This document shows, piece by piece, positions 49,818-58,640 of a stretch of DNA of 64,000 nucleotides. Under the pieces are notes generated by a model. The model was not told the DNA's origin. It saw nothing but the letters and a program-made list of their open reading frames with translations, and ran no database searches. This DNA is from Flavobacterium sp. KACC 22763 (GTDB lineage Bacteria > Bacteroidota > Bacteroidia > Flavobacteriales > Flavobacteriaceae): positions 2,666,001 to 2,730,000 of the forward strand of contig NZ_CP117879.1 in assembly GCF_028736155.1 (NCBI RefSeq), given 5' to 3'. Both the position numbers and the translations under genes were made by a program. Every line of letters begins with the position of its first letter. Within the stretch, counting starts at the first letter, position 1.

Positions 49818-51248
49818 ATGGAACTAACAAGATTAATAGTAAAAGGAGGCGTTATTTCGCCAGGGGAACTTAGAGAAGTTGTAAATATCGCTTCGGAAGA
49901 AGGATTGGATTCAATTTCGTTTGGTTCCAGACAGGATATTATTTTTCCGAAAGGATTTAAATCTTTGGACAAAACCACTTTAGGAAAACATCATTTTGTT
50001 TATCCTGACCAAAAAAGCGGCAACAATATTGTTTCTTCTTATGTTTCGACTGATATTTTCAGAAATACCAACTGGCTTACTGGAAACCGTTTTTTATATA
50101 TTTTAGAAGAATTTAAAGAACAGCCAAAACTTAAAGTCAACATAACCGATCCGAAGCAGCAATTGGTTCCTTTGTTTACAGGACATTTGAATTTCATTGC
50201 TTCAGAACATGAAGATTACTGGTATTTATACATTCGTCTTCCAAAATGGGAAAAAATAGAAGTTTATCCTGTTTTACTTTACAGCTGGGATTTGGCTAAA
50301 ATTTATTACGAAATCGAAAAAATATCAGAAGAAGATTCAGTTGATATTGAAACACTTTTCGCTTTGGTAAGTGAAGCTTTAGATACTAATAATCGAACAA
50401 TTGACAAACCATTAAATATCCCATTTTATCCATTTCCGTATTACGAAGGAATGAACCGAATGGGAATTGATCAATATTGGTTGGGATTGTACTGGAGAAA
50501 TAATTTATACGATTTGGATTTCCTAAAAGAAATGTGTGATCTGTGTTTTGAATGCAAAATTGGAAAAATATGTATTACACCTTGGAAATCCTTCATAATC
50601 AAAGGAATTCCGAAAGACCGAAAACTGGAATGGGAAAAATTCTTAGGAAAACGAGGGATTAACGTTCGTCATTCGTTGTTAGAGTTAAATTGGCATTTAC
50701 CCGTTGCAATGGAATGGGCATTGAATCTAAAGACTTTTCTAGTTAGAACTTTAGATCAATTCGACATCAGTACTTACGGATTGAATTTCGGAATTTCAGA
50801 ATACAATCGCGACGGACATTATTTCACTTCGATTGTCATCGAAAAAAATGAGCTCCCAGTAGCTTTAGAATCGATCAAAATCAGAGATACTTATAATGTA
50901 TTGTTCGCCAAGAATTTCGACCCAAATACTCGCGAATATATCGTGCATTCACAAGATATTGATAAACTAGAACTTCCGACAATTTTAATTGAGTTAAGCC
51001 GAAAATATTTCGATGAACTCGGAAATTCAACTTCAGAGACAACTGAAAATTCTCAGAAAAAAGAAAAACCACAGTTAGACATTTATCAATGCCAGGAATG
51101 TTTAACGCTTTATAATTCTGAATACGGAGATGAAACCCAAGGTGTTCCAAAAGGCATTTTATTTGAAAATCTACCCGGAAATTATTGCTGTTCTCTTTGC
51201 GAGGCACCAAAAAGCAATTTTAGAATTTTGGAAACGGTTGAAAATTAA
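49818..51248 (+). CDS. Nitrite/sulfite-reductase-like protein with C-terminal rubredoxin domain
   Basis: A 476-aa protein. The start, IVKGGVISPGELREVVNIAS then FGSRQDIIFPKG (about residues 6-50), resembles the ferredoxin-like half-domain of siroheme nitrite/sulfite reductases. A second such half lies at about 235-300 (CDLCFECKIGKICITPWKSFI). The siroheme/[4Fe-4S] ligand cysteines of true reductases are not evident. The last 60 residues are a rubredoxin: YQCQECLTLYN and YCCSLCEAPKSNF (two CxxC). It probably passes electrons to the nitrate/nitrite enzymes rather than reducing nitrite itself. It follows the nitrate reductase on the same strand. Confidence 0.78.
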   Translation: MELTRLIVKGGVISPGELREVVNIASEEGLDSISFGSRQDIIFPKGFKSLDKTTLGKHHFVYPDQKSGNNIVSSYVSTDIFRNTNWLTGNRFLYILEEFKEQPKLKVNITDPKQQLVPLFTGHLNFIASEHEDYWYLYIRLPKWEKIEVYPVLLYSWDLAKIYYEIEKISEEDSVDIETLFALVSEALDTNNRTIDKPLNIPFYPFPYYEGMNRMGIDQYWLGLYWRNNLYDLDFLKEMCDLCFECKIGKICITPWKSFIIKGIPKDRKLEWEKFLGKRGINVRHSLLELNWHLPVAMEWALNLKTFLVRTLDQFDISTYGLNFGISEYNRDGHYFTSIVIEKNELPVALESIKIRDTYNVLFAKNFDPNTREYIVHSQDIDKLELPTILIELSRKYFDELGNSTSETTENSQKKEKPQLDIYQCQECLTLYNSEYGDETQGVPKGILFENLPGNYCCSLCEAPKSNFRILETVEN

Positions 51249-51389
51249 TGAGTTCTAAAAAAGTGTCGCATTTTGTATTCAAAAATTGTGTATATTCAGC
51301 TTAACTAAGAATTTATCGTAAGGCTGCATCCTTCAAAAGCTTTGAAACCACTTGGTTAACATCTATTTATTCAATAAAAAAATACAGTT

Positions 51390-52007
51390 ATGATAAAAAG
51401 AACAACACAATCTTCTGCTGAAAAAGCTACTGATATTCCAGCAGAAACAGCTGTAGAAAGTACTACAGAAATACAACCAGAAACTAAAACAACAGTTAGA
51501 AGAACCACCAGAACAGCTGTAAAACCATCAGCTGCCAAGACTTCAACAACGAAAACGACAGCTACAAAAGCACCAACTGCTACTGTCAAACCTGCAGCGA
51601 AAACACCAGTAAGAGCAGCTTCTAAAACAACTCCTAGTGCAACTGTGAAAAAAGCAGCAACAGCACCTGCAAAAAAAGAGCCTATAGTTTCTGAAATTGT
51701 AGAAATTAAAACCAATGATGCTGCGGAAAACAAGCCTGTTGTTACTGTTGAAAAAATTGGCAAAGAGAAAAACGATATAAAATCTAAGCTGAAAGCTAAA
51801 CTGAAAGCCAAAAAAGAGAAAGAAAAGAAAAGAGAAAAAGCGATTAAAGCTGTTATCAAAAAATTAGAAAAAGCTAAAAAAGCAAAACTAAAAGCAGCTG
51901 AAAAGAAAAAGGAAAAGGCTAAAAAAGAGAAAGCAAAAGCTAAAGCTAAGAAACTTGAAAAGAAAGCTAAAGCTCAAAAAAAGGCAAAAGCTAAAAAGAA
52001 AAAATAA
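51390..52007 (+). CDS. Histone H1-like Lys/Ala-rich protein
   Basis: A 205-aa low-complexity protein. Residues 1-110 are Thr/Ala/Pro/Lys rich with TTRT and AAKT-type repeats. Residues about 125-205 are nearly all Lys, Ala and Glu (KAKAKKLEKKAKAQKKAKA). This looks like a disordered DNA-condensing protein, as in bacterial histone H1-like or AlgP-like proteins. No globular domain is present. The gene has its own terminator and shares no obvious link with the nitrate cluster around it. Confidence 0.75.
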   Translation: MIKRTTQSSAEKATDIPAETAVESTTEIQPETKTTVRRTTRTAVKPSAAKTSTTKTTATKAPTATVKPAAKTPVRAASKTTPSATVKKAATAPAKKEPIVSEIVEIKTNDAAENKPVVTVEKIGKEKNDIKSKLKAKLKAKKEKEKKREKAIKAVIKKLEKAKKAKLKAAEKKKEKAKKEKAKAKAKKLEKKAKAQKKAKAKKKK

Positions 52008-52017
52008 TATTCTGAGA

Positions 52018-52050
52018 AAGGTTTGACTTTGAAAAAGTTAAACCTTTTTT
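52018..52050 (+). terminator. Terminator of the H1-like gene
   Basis: Stem AAAGGTTTGACTTT against AAAGTTAAACCTTT, then T-run. Confidence 0.88.
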
Positions 52051-52065
52051 TATTCACAGCAGTAA

Positions 52066-52147
52066 GTCATTGCGAGGAACGAAGCAATCACACGATTATT
52101 TGCAACGTTGCTTTTGTTAGTGCGGTTGCTTCGTTCCTCGCAATGAC
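52066..52147. repeat. Long hairpin repeat, family B (GTCATTGCGAGGAACGAAGC)
   Basis: Arms GTCATTGCGAGGAACGAAGC and GCTTCGTTCCTCGCAATGAC are exactly inverted over a 42-bp centre. Directly beside it, at 52163-52187, is a lone right arm of family C. Confidence 0.88.
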
Positions 52148-52267
52148 AAACTATGCGAATTAGGCTTCGACTCCGCTCAGCCAGACAAACTTTGTGTTAT
52201 CACAAGAAGCTTAATTATTTATAAAGTAACTCATTCACAATTTACAATTAACCATTCACAATTAACA

Positions 52268-53275
52268 TTACCCCCCAATCGCAATCATACTACGATTGTC
52301 AAAATGTTTTTTAGGATCGTCCATTTCATCCATCGTAACCATTCCCGCACGAACTTTCTTTTTATTCTGAATCGATTCTGAAATTAAATCAGTAATGGAT
52401 TCTCCATTTCTAAAAGCAGTTAATAAGTCAGTTTCTGAATTAGAGAAAAGGCAGTTTTTTATTTTTCCATCTGCCGTCAAGCGGATACGGTTACAACTAT
52501 CACAAAACGGATTTGTAATCGAACTTATGATTCCGAAATCGCCTTGAAATCCTTTTATTTTATAGTTTCTTGAAGTGAAGTTTTTTTCATCTTCTAATTT
52601 CAGAATTTCTTCTGACGAAAATTGAGCTCCAACTAAAGATAAAATTTCTTGTTGCGAAACCATTTTGCTTCTGTCCCACTCATTTCCCGCAAACGGCATA
52701 AACTCGATGAAACGAACAGAAATAGGAAGAAACTGCGTTAGTTTTACAAAATCAACAATTTCATTATCATTAAAACCTTTCATCAAAACCACATTTACTT
52801 TTACCTGAAAATCATTATTTAGAAGCAAATGCAAATTATCAATTACTTTCTCAAACTGATTTCTAAGCGTTATCGAAGCGAATTTAGATGAAACTAAGGT
52901 ATCTAAACTCAAATTGATTTTTTTGACATTAAATTGCTTTAAAACCTCAATATGACGATCAATTAAAATTCCGTTTGTGGTAATGGAAAGTGAAATATCT
53001 AAATGAGATAGTTTAGAAACAATTTCTGGAAAATCTTTTCTTAGCAAAGGTTCGCCACCAGTTAACCTGATTTTGTCAACACCATTTTTTACGAAAGTTT
53101 GAGCAATGGCAAAAATCTCATCAGCCGTCATTAAACTGCTTTTTGGAGAAAGCGCAATTCCTTCAGCCGGCATACAGTACGTACAACGCAAGTTGCATTT
53201 TTCCAGCAGCGAAATGCGCAAATAATTATGCTTGCGCCCAAAACCATCCGTTAAATCAGTGTTAGAGGCTGTCAT
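52268..53275 (-). CDS. moaA: GTP 3',8-cyclase
   Basis: MoaA catalyses the first step of molybdenum cofactor synthesis with MoaC, converting GTP to the cyclic intermediate by radical SAM chemistry. The 335-aa protein has CNLRCTYCM (C-x3-C-x2-C, about residues 27-35) for the SAM-binding [4Fe-4S] cluster. The second cluster is CDSCNRIRLTADGKIKNCLF (about 260-279). The C-terminus ends in GG, required for activity. It overlaps the upstream moaCB gene by 14 bp and is the last gene of the Moco set. Confidence 0.96.
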   Translation of the reverse strand: MTASNTDLTDGFGRKHNYLRISLLEKCNLRCTYCMPAEGIALSPKSSLMTADEIFAIAQTFVKNGVDKIRLTGGEPLLRKDFPEIVSKLSHLDISLSITTNGILIDRHIEVLKQFNVKKINLSLDTLVSSKFASITLRNQFEKVIDNLHLLLNNDFQVKVNVVLMKGFNDNEIVDFVKLTQFLPISVRFIEFMPFAGNEWDRSKMVSQQEILSLVGAQFSSEEILKLEDEKNFTSRNYKIKGFQGDFGIISSITNPFCDSCNRIRLTADGKIKNCLFSNSETDLLTAFRNGESITDLISESIQNKKKVRAGMVTMDEMDDPKKHFDNRSMIAIGG

Positions 53276-54176
53276 GATTTTTTCCTTTTAAAATATGAAA
53301 AACGTGCATTACATGTGGAAAAACAGCGTCCATAGATTCTCTTACTCCGTTTGTTGAACCTGGCAAAGCCAAAACTAAACTTTTTCCTAATGTTCCTGCA
53401 ACACTTCTTGAAAGCATTGCATAAGGCATTCTTTGCTGACCGTAATTACGAATGGCTTCTTCGATTCCAGGAATTCTGCTTTCCAATAATGGTTCTAAAG
53501 CTTCTGGTGTAACATCTCTTGGAGACAATCCTGTTCCGCCTGTAAAAATCACCAGCTGATTTTCTTTGGCGAAAGCTTTAGTTTTTTCCTGAATAATATC
53601 CAATTCGTCTGGAATGATTTCATAATGAGAAGTCTCGACTCCGTATGAATTTAATTTTTCTACAATAGTTTTTCCAGAACGATCTTCTTTATCGCCCGCA
53701 AAAATCGAATCGGAACAAACGAAAACTGCGGCTCTAATTGCATTTGGAAATTTATTTTTGAAAGACGATTTTCCGCCTTCTTTATTAATTAATTTGATTG
53801 TTGAAATTTCGATTTCCTTATCAATTGGTTTTAGCATATCATACATTGTAAGCGCTACAATTGATGCTCCGTGCATCGCTTCAACCTCAACCCCGGTTTT
53901 ATAAACGGTTTTTACTTTGAAAATAATATGAATATCTAAACCTTCAATATTGTATTCTACAGAAGTAAATTCAATTGGAAGCGGATGACAATCTGGAATG
54001 GACAAATGCGTGTTTTTTACCGCAAACAGTCCAGCAGTTTTTGCCATTTCAAACACGTTTCCTTTTGGCACTAAATTATTGACAACTGCATCAATTGTTT
54101 CTTGTTTGCTAACCTTTACAATTGCGGTTGCTGTTGCGACTCTTAAAGTGCTTATTTTATGCGTAATATCTACCAT
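53262..54176 (-). CDS. MoaC-MoaB/MogA fusion (cyclic pyranopterin phosphate synthase and molybdopterin adenylyltransferase)
   Basis: A 304-aa fusion of two cofactor enzymes. Residues 1-150 are MoaC, with DCHPLPI, GVEVEAMHGASIVALTMYDM and the catalytic-lysine segment NKEGGKS. Residues about 155-304 are a MoaB/MogA domain, with VFVCSDSIFAGDKEDRSG, IFTGGTGLSPRDVTPEA and LALPGSTNGVRESMDAV, which adenylylates or binds molybdopterin. Such moaCB fusions are known in Bacteroidota. It overlaps moaA by 14 bp, so the two are translationally coupled. In the MoaC part the usual GVEMEAL is GVEVEAM, a mild change. Confidence 0.95.
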   Translation of the reverse strand: MVDITHKISTLRVATATAIVKVSKQETIDAVVNNLVPKGNVFEMAKTAGLFAVKNTHLSIPDCHPLPIEFTSVEYNIEGLDIHIIFKVKTVYKTGVEVEAMHGASIVALTMYDMLKPIDKEIEISTIKLINKEGGKSSFKNKFPNAIRAAVFVCSDSIFAGDKEDRSGKTIVEKLNSYGVETSHYEIIPDELDIIQEKTKAFAKENQLVIFTGGTGLSPRDVTPEALEPLLESRIPGIEEAIRNYGQQRMPYAMLSRSVAGTLGKSLVLALPGSTNGVRESMDAVFPHVMHVFHILKGKNHDSL

Positions 54177-54185
54177 TTTATTTTG

Positions 54186-54617
54186 TTAGGTATTTTGTTT
54201 CCAAGTGAATGTATCGTTTTCAAACATTTCTTTGCCAAAAATTGGCACATCTGTTTTAATCCAGTTTACAATGGCTTCTGTAGCTTCATAAACCTGTTTG
54301 CGTCGCGTTGCCGAAACAAAGACAAACAAACAGATTTCACCTGCTTTTACAACACCTAAACTATGGTAAATGTGCATGCAGGTCAAATCAAATTTAGCAA
54401 AAGCTTTTTCACGGATTGCGTACAACGCTTCATTTGCCATGTCTTTATATGCCGAATAATCAATTGCTACGACGGTGTTGTCGTGAATAATATCGGCACG
54501 GACTTGTCCCAAAAAGATATTATGTGCTCCAATCGTATGTTTTGATTGGTGTTTGGCGATTGATTCGGCTATAAATTCAGGGGCAATTGGCCCTTCTATA
54601 AATACATTTTTACTCAT
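54186..54617 (-). CDS. moaE: Molybdopterin synthase catalytic subunit
   Basis: MoaE binds the thiocarboxylated MoaD tail and inserts the two sulfurs into precursor Z. The 143-aa protein has GAHNIFLGQVRAD (about residues 31-43), MANEALYAIREKAFAKF, IYHSLGVVKAGEICLFVFVS (about 84-103) and WIKTDVPIFGKEMF with the catalytic lysine (K-x-x-x-P-I-x-K-x-E). It is 9 bp upstream of moaCB in the operon. It is standard in length and motif content. The gap to the moeB-like gene upstream holds a hairpin repeat. Confidence 0.95.
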   Translation of the reverse strand: MSKNVFIEGPIAPEFIAESIAKHQSKHTIGAHNIFLGQVRADIIHDNTVVAIDYSAYKDMANEALYAIREKAFAKFDLTCMHIYHSLGVVKAGEICLFVFVSATRRKQVYEATEAIVNWIKTDVPIFGKEMFENDTFTWKQNT

Positions 54618-54697
54618 TTTTTATTTTTTTTTTAGCCACGAATTACACTAATTTTCACAAATTAAAATCTATTTTAAAAAAAGTTAATCTCAATATT

Positions 54698-54797
54698 GTC
54701 ATTTCGACGAAGGAGAAATCTTCGCAAGGAACTCCTCTCAGTAATTCGCCAATCTTTGTCGAGCTACTTGCGAAGATTTCTCCTTCGTCGAAATGAC
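54698..54797. repeat. Long hairpin repeat, family A (uninterrupted)
   Basis: The arms GTCATTTCGACGAAGGAGAA and their exact inverse, and core GCCAATCTTTGTCGAGC, are as at 36110, without the 27-bp unit. It splits the Moco gene set between moaE and the moeB-like gene. Confidence 0.9.
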
Positions 54798-54826
54798 AAG
54801 CTAGACGAACATTTTAAAATCTATGA

Positions 54827-55894
54827 CTATATTTTTATTTCTTGTAATAACTGTTTCATTGCCAAAGCGCCTCCAGCAATACTTTTTATGTTTTTAAATT
54901 GATGCTTTTGAAGCAATTCGACTGCAATTTTACTTCTAATTCCAGATTGGCAGAAAATGTAAATCGTTTGTTTTTTATCTAGATTTTCCAACTTACTTTC
55001 CAAATGCATTAACGGAATCTGAATTTGATTTTTTAAGCTGATTTTTGGCGATTCATCTGTATTTCGAACATCCAGAAAAAGAACCTCAGCATTATCCATT
55101 TCATTCAAAACCGATTCAAAACTCACTTCTTCAACTTCACATTTATTGTATTTTTCTTCGAATGCTTCTCTGGTTATGGTTTCAATATCGTTTTTTTCGA
55201 AATCATACTTTTGCTGTTCGTTATTCAGAACATTATAAACCAATATTTTTCCGCTTAAAACTTCACCAATTTCCAGAATCATTTTTAAAACTTCATTGGC
55301 CTGAAACATACCAATAATTCCAACTGAAACCCCTAAAACTCCTGCTTCTTCACAATTTATCGCATTCAAGTTTTCATCAGGATATAGACATCTATATGTT
55401 GGTCCATTTTGATAATTGAAAACCGAAACTTGTCCCTGAAATCTAAAAATAGATCCATAAACCATTGGTTTATTAGTCACGAAACAGGCATCGTTTATTA
55501 AATATTTAATTGCGATGTTGTCAGTCGCATCAACTATAATATCATATTTTTCAAATAACGAAATGGCATTTCTTCCAGATAATTTTTCAGAAATTGCTTT
55601 TACTTTCACTAAAGGATTCAATTCAGCAATCGTCGCTTTGGCTTCCTTTGCTTTTGATTTTCCGATAGCATCAGTTTTGTAAATTACTTGTCTTTGAAGA
55701 TTAGAAATTTCAATAACATCGTGATCTAAAATTCCGATTTCTCCTACTCCTGCTGCAGCGAGATATGGCAGAATCGCAGCGCCCAAGCCTCCTGCACCAA
55801 TTACTAAAACCTTTGATTTAGCTAATTTCTGCTGGCCTTCCTCTCCTATTTCTGGAAGTATAATTTGTCTATTATATCGGGTAGATGAACTCAT
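54827..55894 (-). CDS. moeB: MoaD-activating adenylyltransferase with rhodanese domain (MoeB-like)
   Basis: A 355-aa E1-like enzyme that adenylates the MoaD C-terminal Gly, with a C-terminal rhodanese domain to supply sulfur. Residues 1-245 are the ThiF/MoeB fold: RYNRQIILPEIG, KVLVIGAGGLGAAILPYLAA (about 29-48) and DHDVIEISNLQRQVIY. About 260-355 is rhodanese, with FLDVRNTDESPKI and the active Cys loop IFCQSGIRSKIAVELL (CxxxGxRS). The fusion means sulfur activation and transfer are on one chain. It lies 10 bp downstream of moaD. Confidence 0.93.
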   Translation of the reverse strand: MSSSTRYNRQIILPEIGEEGQQKLAKSKVLVIGAGGLGAAILPYLAAAGVGEIGILDHDVIEISNLQRQVIYKTDAIGKSKAKEAKATIAELNPLVKVKAISEKLSGRNAISLFEKYDIIVDATDNIAIKYLINDACFVTNKPMVYGSIFRFQGQVSVFNYQNGPTYRCLYPDENLNAINCEEAGVLGVSVGIIGMFQANEVLKMILEIGEVLSGKILVYNVLNNEQQKYDFEKNDIETITREAFEEKYNKCEVEEVSFESVLNEMDNAEVLFLDVRNTDESPKISLKNQIQIPLMHLESKLENLDKKQTIYIFCQSGIRSKIAVELLQKHQFKNIKSIAGGALAMKQLLQEIKI

Positions 55895-55904
55895 AAATTA
55901 TGTT

Positions 55905-56144
55905 TTATCCTCCTGCAAACGGCGGTAATAATGCTACAATATCGCTGGTCTGTAAAGTGTAATCTGAAGTTTTTGAAACTATTTTTTGATTTACTGCAAC
56001 GCTGAAGGTCAGTGATTCAAACTCGTATTTTTGGTTCAGATCCTTCAATAGTTTTTGCAATGACAATTCTTCTGAAAAAGATAATTTTTCGAATTCACAT
56101 TTCGTTTTTTCAGCGACAGCTCCAAAATATTTAACCTCAATCAT
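55905..56144 (-). CDS. moaD: Molybdopterin synthase sulfur carrier subunit
   Basis: A 79-aa ubiquitin-like sulfur carrier. It begins IEVKYFGAVAEKTKCEFEKL and ends IVALLPPFAGG, the invariant C-terminal GG that is thiocarboxylated. It partners MoaE and is activated by the adjacent moeB-rhodanese product. cobA follows immediately upstream (2 bp away), an arrangement that couples molybdopterin and siroheme supply in one unit. Confidence 0.95.
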   Translation of the reverse strand: MIEVKYFGAVAEKTKCEFEKLSFSEELSLQKLLKDLNQKYEFESLTFSVAVNQKIVSKTSDYTLQTSDIVALLPPFAGG

Positions 56145-56146
56145 TT

Positions 56147-56935
56147 TTATAAATTTAAATTTTGAAAAATAAATTCGTCATCAAAGTGCTCCTGAAAATA
56201 TGAAATCCAACTTGATGTGTTTCTAACAACTTCGCCAATAACGATAATTGCCGGCGATGATATATTTTTTTCAGCTACCAATTTAGTAATTGTATTGATA
56301 GTTCCGATTACCTTTTGTTCTGAATTTTTCGTTCCGTTTTGGATAATAGCAATTGGCAGATCATCATTTCTGTTTTCCTGATAGATTGAAATAATTTCAT
56401 TCAATTTATGCATTCCCATTAAAATAACCACAGTTGCAGCCGATTTTGAAGCCAAATGAACGTCTTTCGATAATTCATGAGATGAAGTTGTTCCTGTGAT
56501 AACCCAGAAACTTTCAGCCACTTTTCGCTGTGTCAAACTGATTCCGACCGAAGCAGGAACTCCTAAAGCAGATGAAATTCCAGGAACAATAGCAGTTTCT
56601 ATTCCGAAATCTTCTGCAAATTCAATTTCTTCGCTTCCTCTTCCAAAAACAAACGGATCGCCACCTTTTAAACGAACTACATGTCCGTGAGTTTTTGCCA
56701 TCGAAACAATTAAATCGTTAATTTGATCTTGTGTGTAAGCATGACAGCCTAAACGTTTTCCAACAAAAACAATTTCTGCATTAGGTGCATATTCTAGTAA
56801 TTCTTCATTTACTAAAGCATCGTACAAAACCACATCGGCACTTTTTAAAGCTTTAATTGCTTTTATAGTAATCAATTCAACGTCGCCTGGACCTGCGCCT
56901 ACAATCGTCAATTTTGGTGTTTTTAAATTTCGCAT
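56147..56935 (-). CDS. cobA: Uroporphyrinogen-III C-methyltransferase
   Basis: Methylates uroporphyrinogen III twice with SAM to give precorrin-2 for siroheme, the cofactor of NirB. The 262-aa protein has the tetrapyrrole methylase motifs: LTIVGAGPGDVELIT (about residues 9-23), DALVNEELL, VRLKGGDPFVFGRGSEE (about 87-103), VPGISSALGVPASVGI and LMGMHKLNEI (about 173). It is a stand-alone SUMT without a CysG ring-modifying part, so the dehydrogenase/chelatase must be elsewhere. It sits between moaD and mobA. Confidence 0.95.
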   Translation of the reverse strand: MRNLKTPKLTIVGAGPGDVELITIKAIKALKSADVVLYDALVNEELLEYAPNAEIVFVGKRLGCHAYTQDQINDLIVSMAKTHGHVVRLKGGDPFVFGRGSEEIEFAEDFGIETAIVPGISSALGVPASVGISLTQRKVAESFWVITGTTSSHELSKDVHLASKSAATVVILMGMHKLNEIISIYQENRNDDLPIAIIQNGTKNSEQKVIGTINTITKLVAEKNISSPAIIVIGEVVRNTSSWISYFQEHFDDEFIFQNLNL

Positions 56936-56941
56936 AGTCTT

Positions 56942-57514
56942 TTAAGTTAAATTGATATTCAGGTCGTTTAACTCGTCAGCCGAATTAATATTGGTTAAAT
57001 GAAAGTTCTCGCTTTCTTCTATGTTGATAATCTGATGCGGTAATTTCGCTAGCAGATCCATCATTTTTAATTCATTCGAATCAATTGCTTCTTTAATAAC
57101 TGGGACAATACTTTTTGAATAAATCCCTATTAAAGGATGTGTTTTACTTTCTGATGCAAAAACTGTAATTCCAGCTTCTTGCGTATGTTTTGAAATTAAT
57201 TCCTGTAATAATTCGGTCGAAATTAACGGAATATCACAGCTTAAAATCAGATTGAATTCGGTTTCAGAATGTGATAATGCCGTGTAAATTCCGCCCAGCG
57301 GACCTTTATCTATAATTAGATCGGGAATTTTTTCATATTTCAAATAATCATATTCTTTTGATGCCGTAATCAGTTTAATTTGATCTGTTATCGGTAAAAT
57401 AGCCTGAATGATATGTTCTATAAATGGTTTATCCTGAAACAAAACCAATCCTTTTTCTGACTGCATTCTGGTGCTTTTTCCTCCGCAAAGAATAAATACT
57501 GTTAGTGTTTCCAT
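56942..57514 (-). CDS. mobA: Molybdenum cofactor guanylyltransferase
   Basis: MobA attaches GMP to molybdopterin to make the MGD form used by the nitrate reductases. The 190-aa protein carries the nucleotidyltransferase motif ILCGGKSTRMQSEKGLVLFQ (about residues 8-27), a variant of LAGGxSxRMGxDK with CGG and no Asp. It also has LPITDQIKLI, IIDKGPLGGIYTAL (about 68-81) and LILSCDIPLIS (about 89-99). It is 6 bp upstream of cobA and of normal length. A hairpin repeat separates it from the TauE gene. Confidence 0.93.
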   Translation of the reverse strand: METLTVFILCGGKSTRMQSEKGLVLFQDKPFIEHIIQAILPITDQIKLITASKEYDYLKYEKIPDLIIDKGPLGGIYTALSHSETEFNLILSCDIPLISTELLQELISKHTQEAGITVFASESKTHPLIGIYSKSIVPVIKEAIDSNELKMMDLLAKLPHQIINIEESENFHLTNINSADELNDLNINLT

Positions 57515-57547
57515 TTTCTTTTTGTTTCAGGTTTTATTATTTATTCT

Positions 57548-57720
57548 GCCACAGATTTCACAGATTAAAGAGATTATTTTAAAATACTTTGTCTTGATTC
57601 TTTTGCCACGAATTACACAAATTTTCGCAAATTTTTATTTGTAGAAGCCAAAAAAACTTCATTTAAATTTGTTTAATTTATTGCAAACAAAAATCCTTTC
57701 TAATCTGTGAAATCTGTGGC
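57548..57720. repeat. GCCACAGATTTCACAGATTA inverted repeat
   Basis: The left arm GCCACAGATTTCACAGATTA and the right arm TAATCTGTGAAATCTGTGGC are exactly inverted over about 130 bp. The interior holds GCCACGAATTACAC of another repeat type. Confidence 0.85.
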
Positions 57721-57766
57721 AAAAAATTCTGCGTACAGAACTTATGAATTCTATTTTATTATTATT

Positions 57767-58513
57767 TCAAGGAAAAATCAATTTAACGCTTGCCATCAAA
57801 ATCACTGTTCCTAATACCATTTTTAATGTTTTATTGGAAAAAGAGCCACTTCCGTAGAATCCTCCCAACATTCCTCCTACAACCGCAATTGGAACTAAAT
57901 AAAAACTTTCCATTGGAATTGTTTTTCCTCCTAAAAAGAATCCTAACATTCCAGCAAATGAATTCACAAAAATGAATAAACTCGAAATTGCCGCTGATTC
58001 TTTTACCGACGCCCATCCTAAAAACAACAAAATCGGACTCAAAATAATTCCACCGCCAATTCCTAACATTCCAGATAATAATCCGATTGCAAAACCAATT
58101 GCTAAAGCAAACGGAAGATTTATTTTTACTTCTTCTTTTTCTTTAAAATTAAATACTCCAAACAATCTCAAGGCTGCAAAAACCAATACAATTCCTAAAA
58201 CAATTTTATAAATCGCATTATCTAAGGTTATAAAACCCCCAATAAACGCCGCGGGAATCGATGCAATCGCAAACGGATAAAAGAGCTTGGGCTTGAAATA
58301 ATTATTTTTATAATAAAATAAAAACGAAATACTCGACACGAACAAATTCAATAACAAAGCTGATGGTTTCATAATCGAAACCGGGAAAGCAAAAATGCTC
58401 ATCAATGCTAAATATCCCGAAGCTCCGCCATGCCCAACGCTTGAATATAAAAATGCAATTACAATTAAGGCGAAACTGAATAATAGTATATTTTCGGAAT
58501 TTAGGAGGTTCAT
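57767..58513 (-). CDS. TauE/SafE-family membrane permease
   Basis: A 248-aa polytopic protein of the sulfite/anion exporter family. Eight or so hydrophobic spans are visible. Glycine motifs are ASSVGHGGASGYLALMSIFA-like (SSVGHGGASGYLAL, about residues 24-37) and GLLSGMLGIGGGIILSPILLFLG (about 144-166), the duplicated TauE signature. Placed among Moco and siroheme genes of a nitrate cluster, it could move sulfite, nitrite or an oxyanion such as molybdate; the substrate is not resolved. It is transcribed with the surrounding minus-strand genes but flanked by gaps. Confidence 0.88.
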   Translation of the reverse strand: MNLLNSENILLFSFALIVIAFLYSSVGHGGASGYLALMSIFAFPVSIMKPSALLLNLFVSSISFLFYYKNNYFKPKLFYPFAIASIPAAFIGGFITLDNAIYKIVLGIVLVFAALRLFGVFNFKEKEEVKINLPFALAIGFAIGLLSGMLGIGGGIILSPILLFLGWASVKESAAISSLFIFVNSFAGMLGFFLGGKTIPMESFYLVPIAVVGGMLGGFYGSGSFSNKTLKMVLGTVILMASVKLIFP

Positions 58514-58640
58514 TGGGTATTTGTTTGTTTCAGGTTTAAAGTTTCAAGTGACTCAGCTATATGTTTTTATTTACATACTGCTTTTCATCTTTAATAAGTA
58601 AAATCTTTTTTCTTCGCGCTTTATTCTATTTTCTTAAAAT

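Noticed and set aside
51371..51859. 162-codon hydrophobic open frame opposite the H1-like gene
   Set aside because: It arises from reading Lys/Ala-rich codons backwards (Phe/Val/Ala runs); the plus-strand gene has its own terminator.
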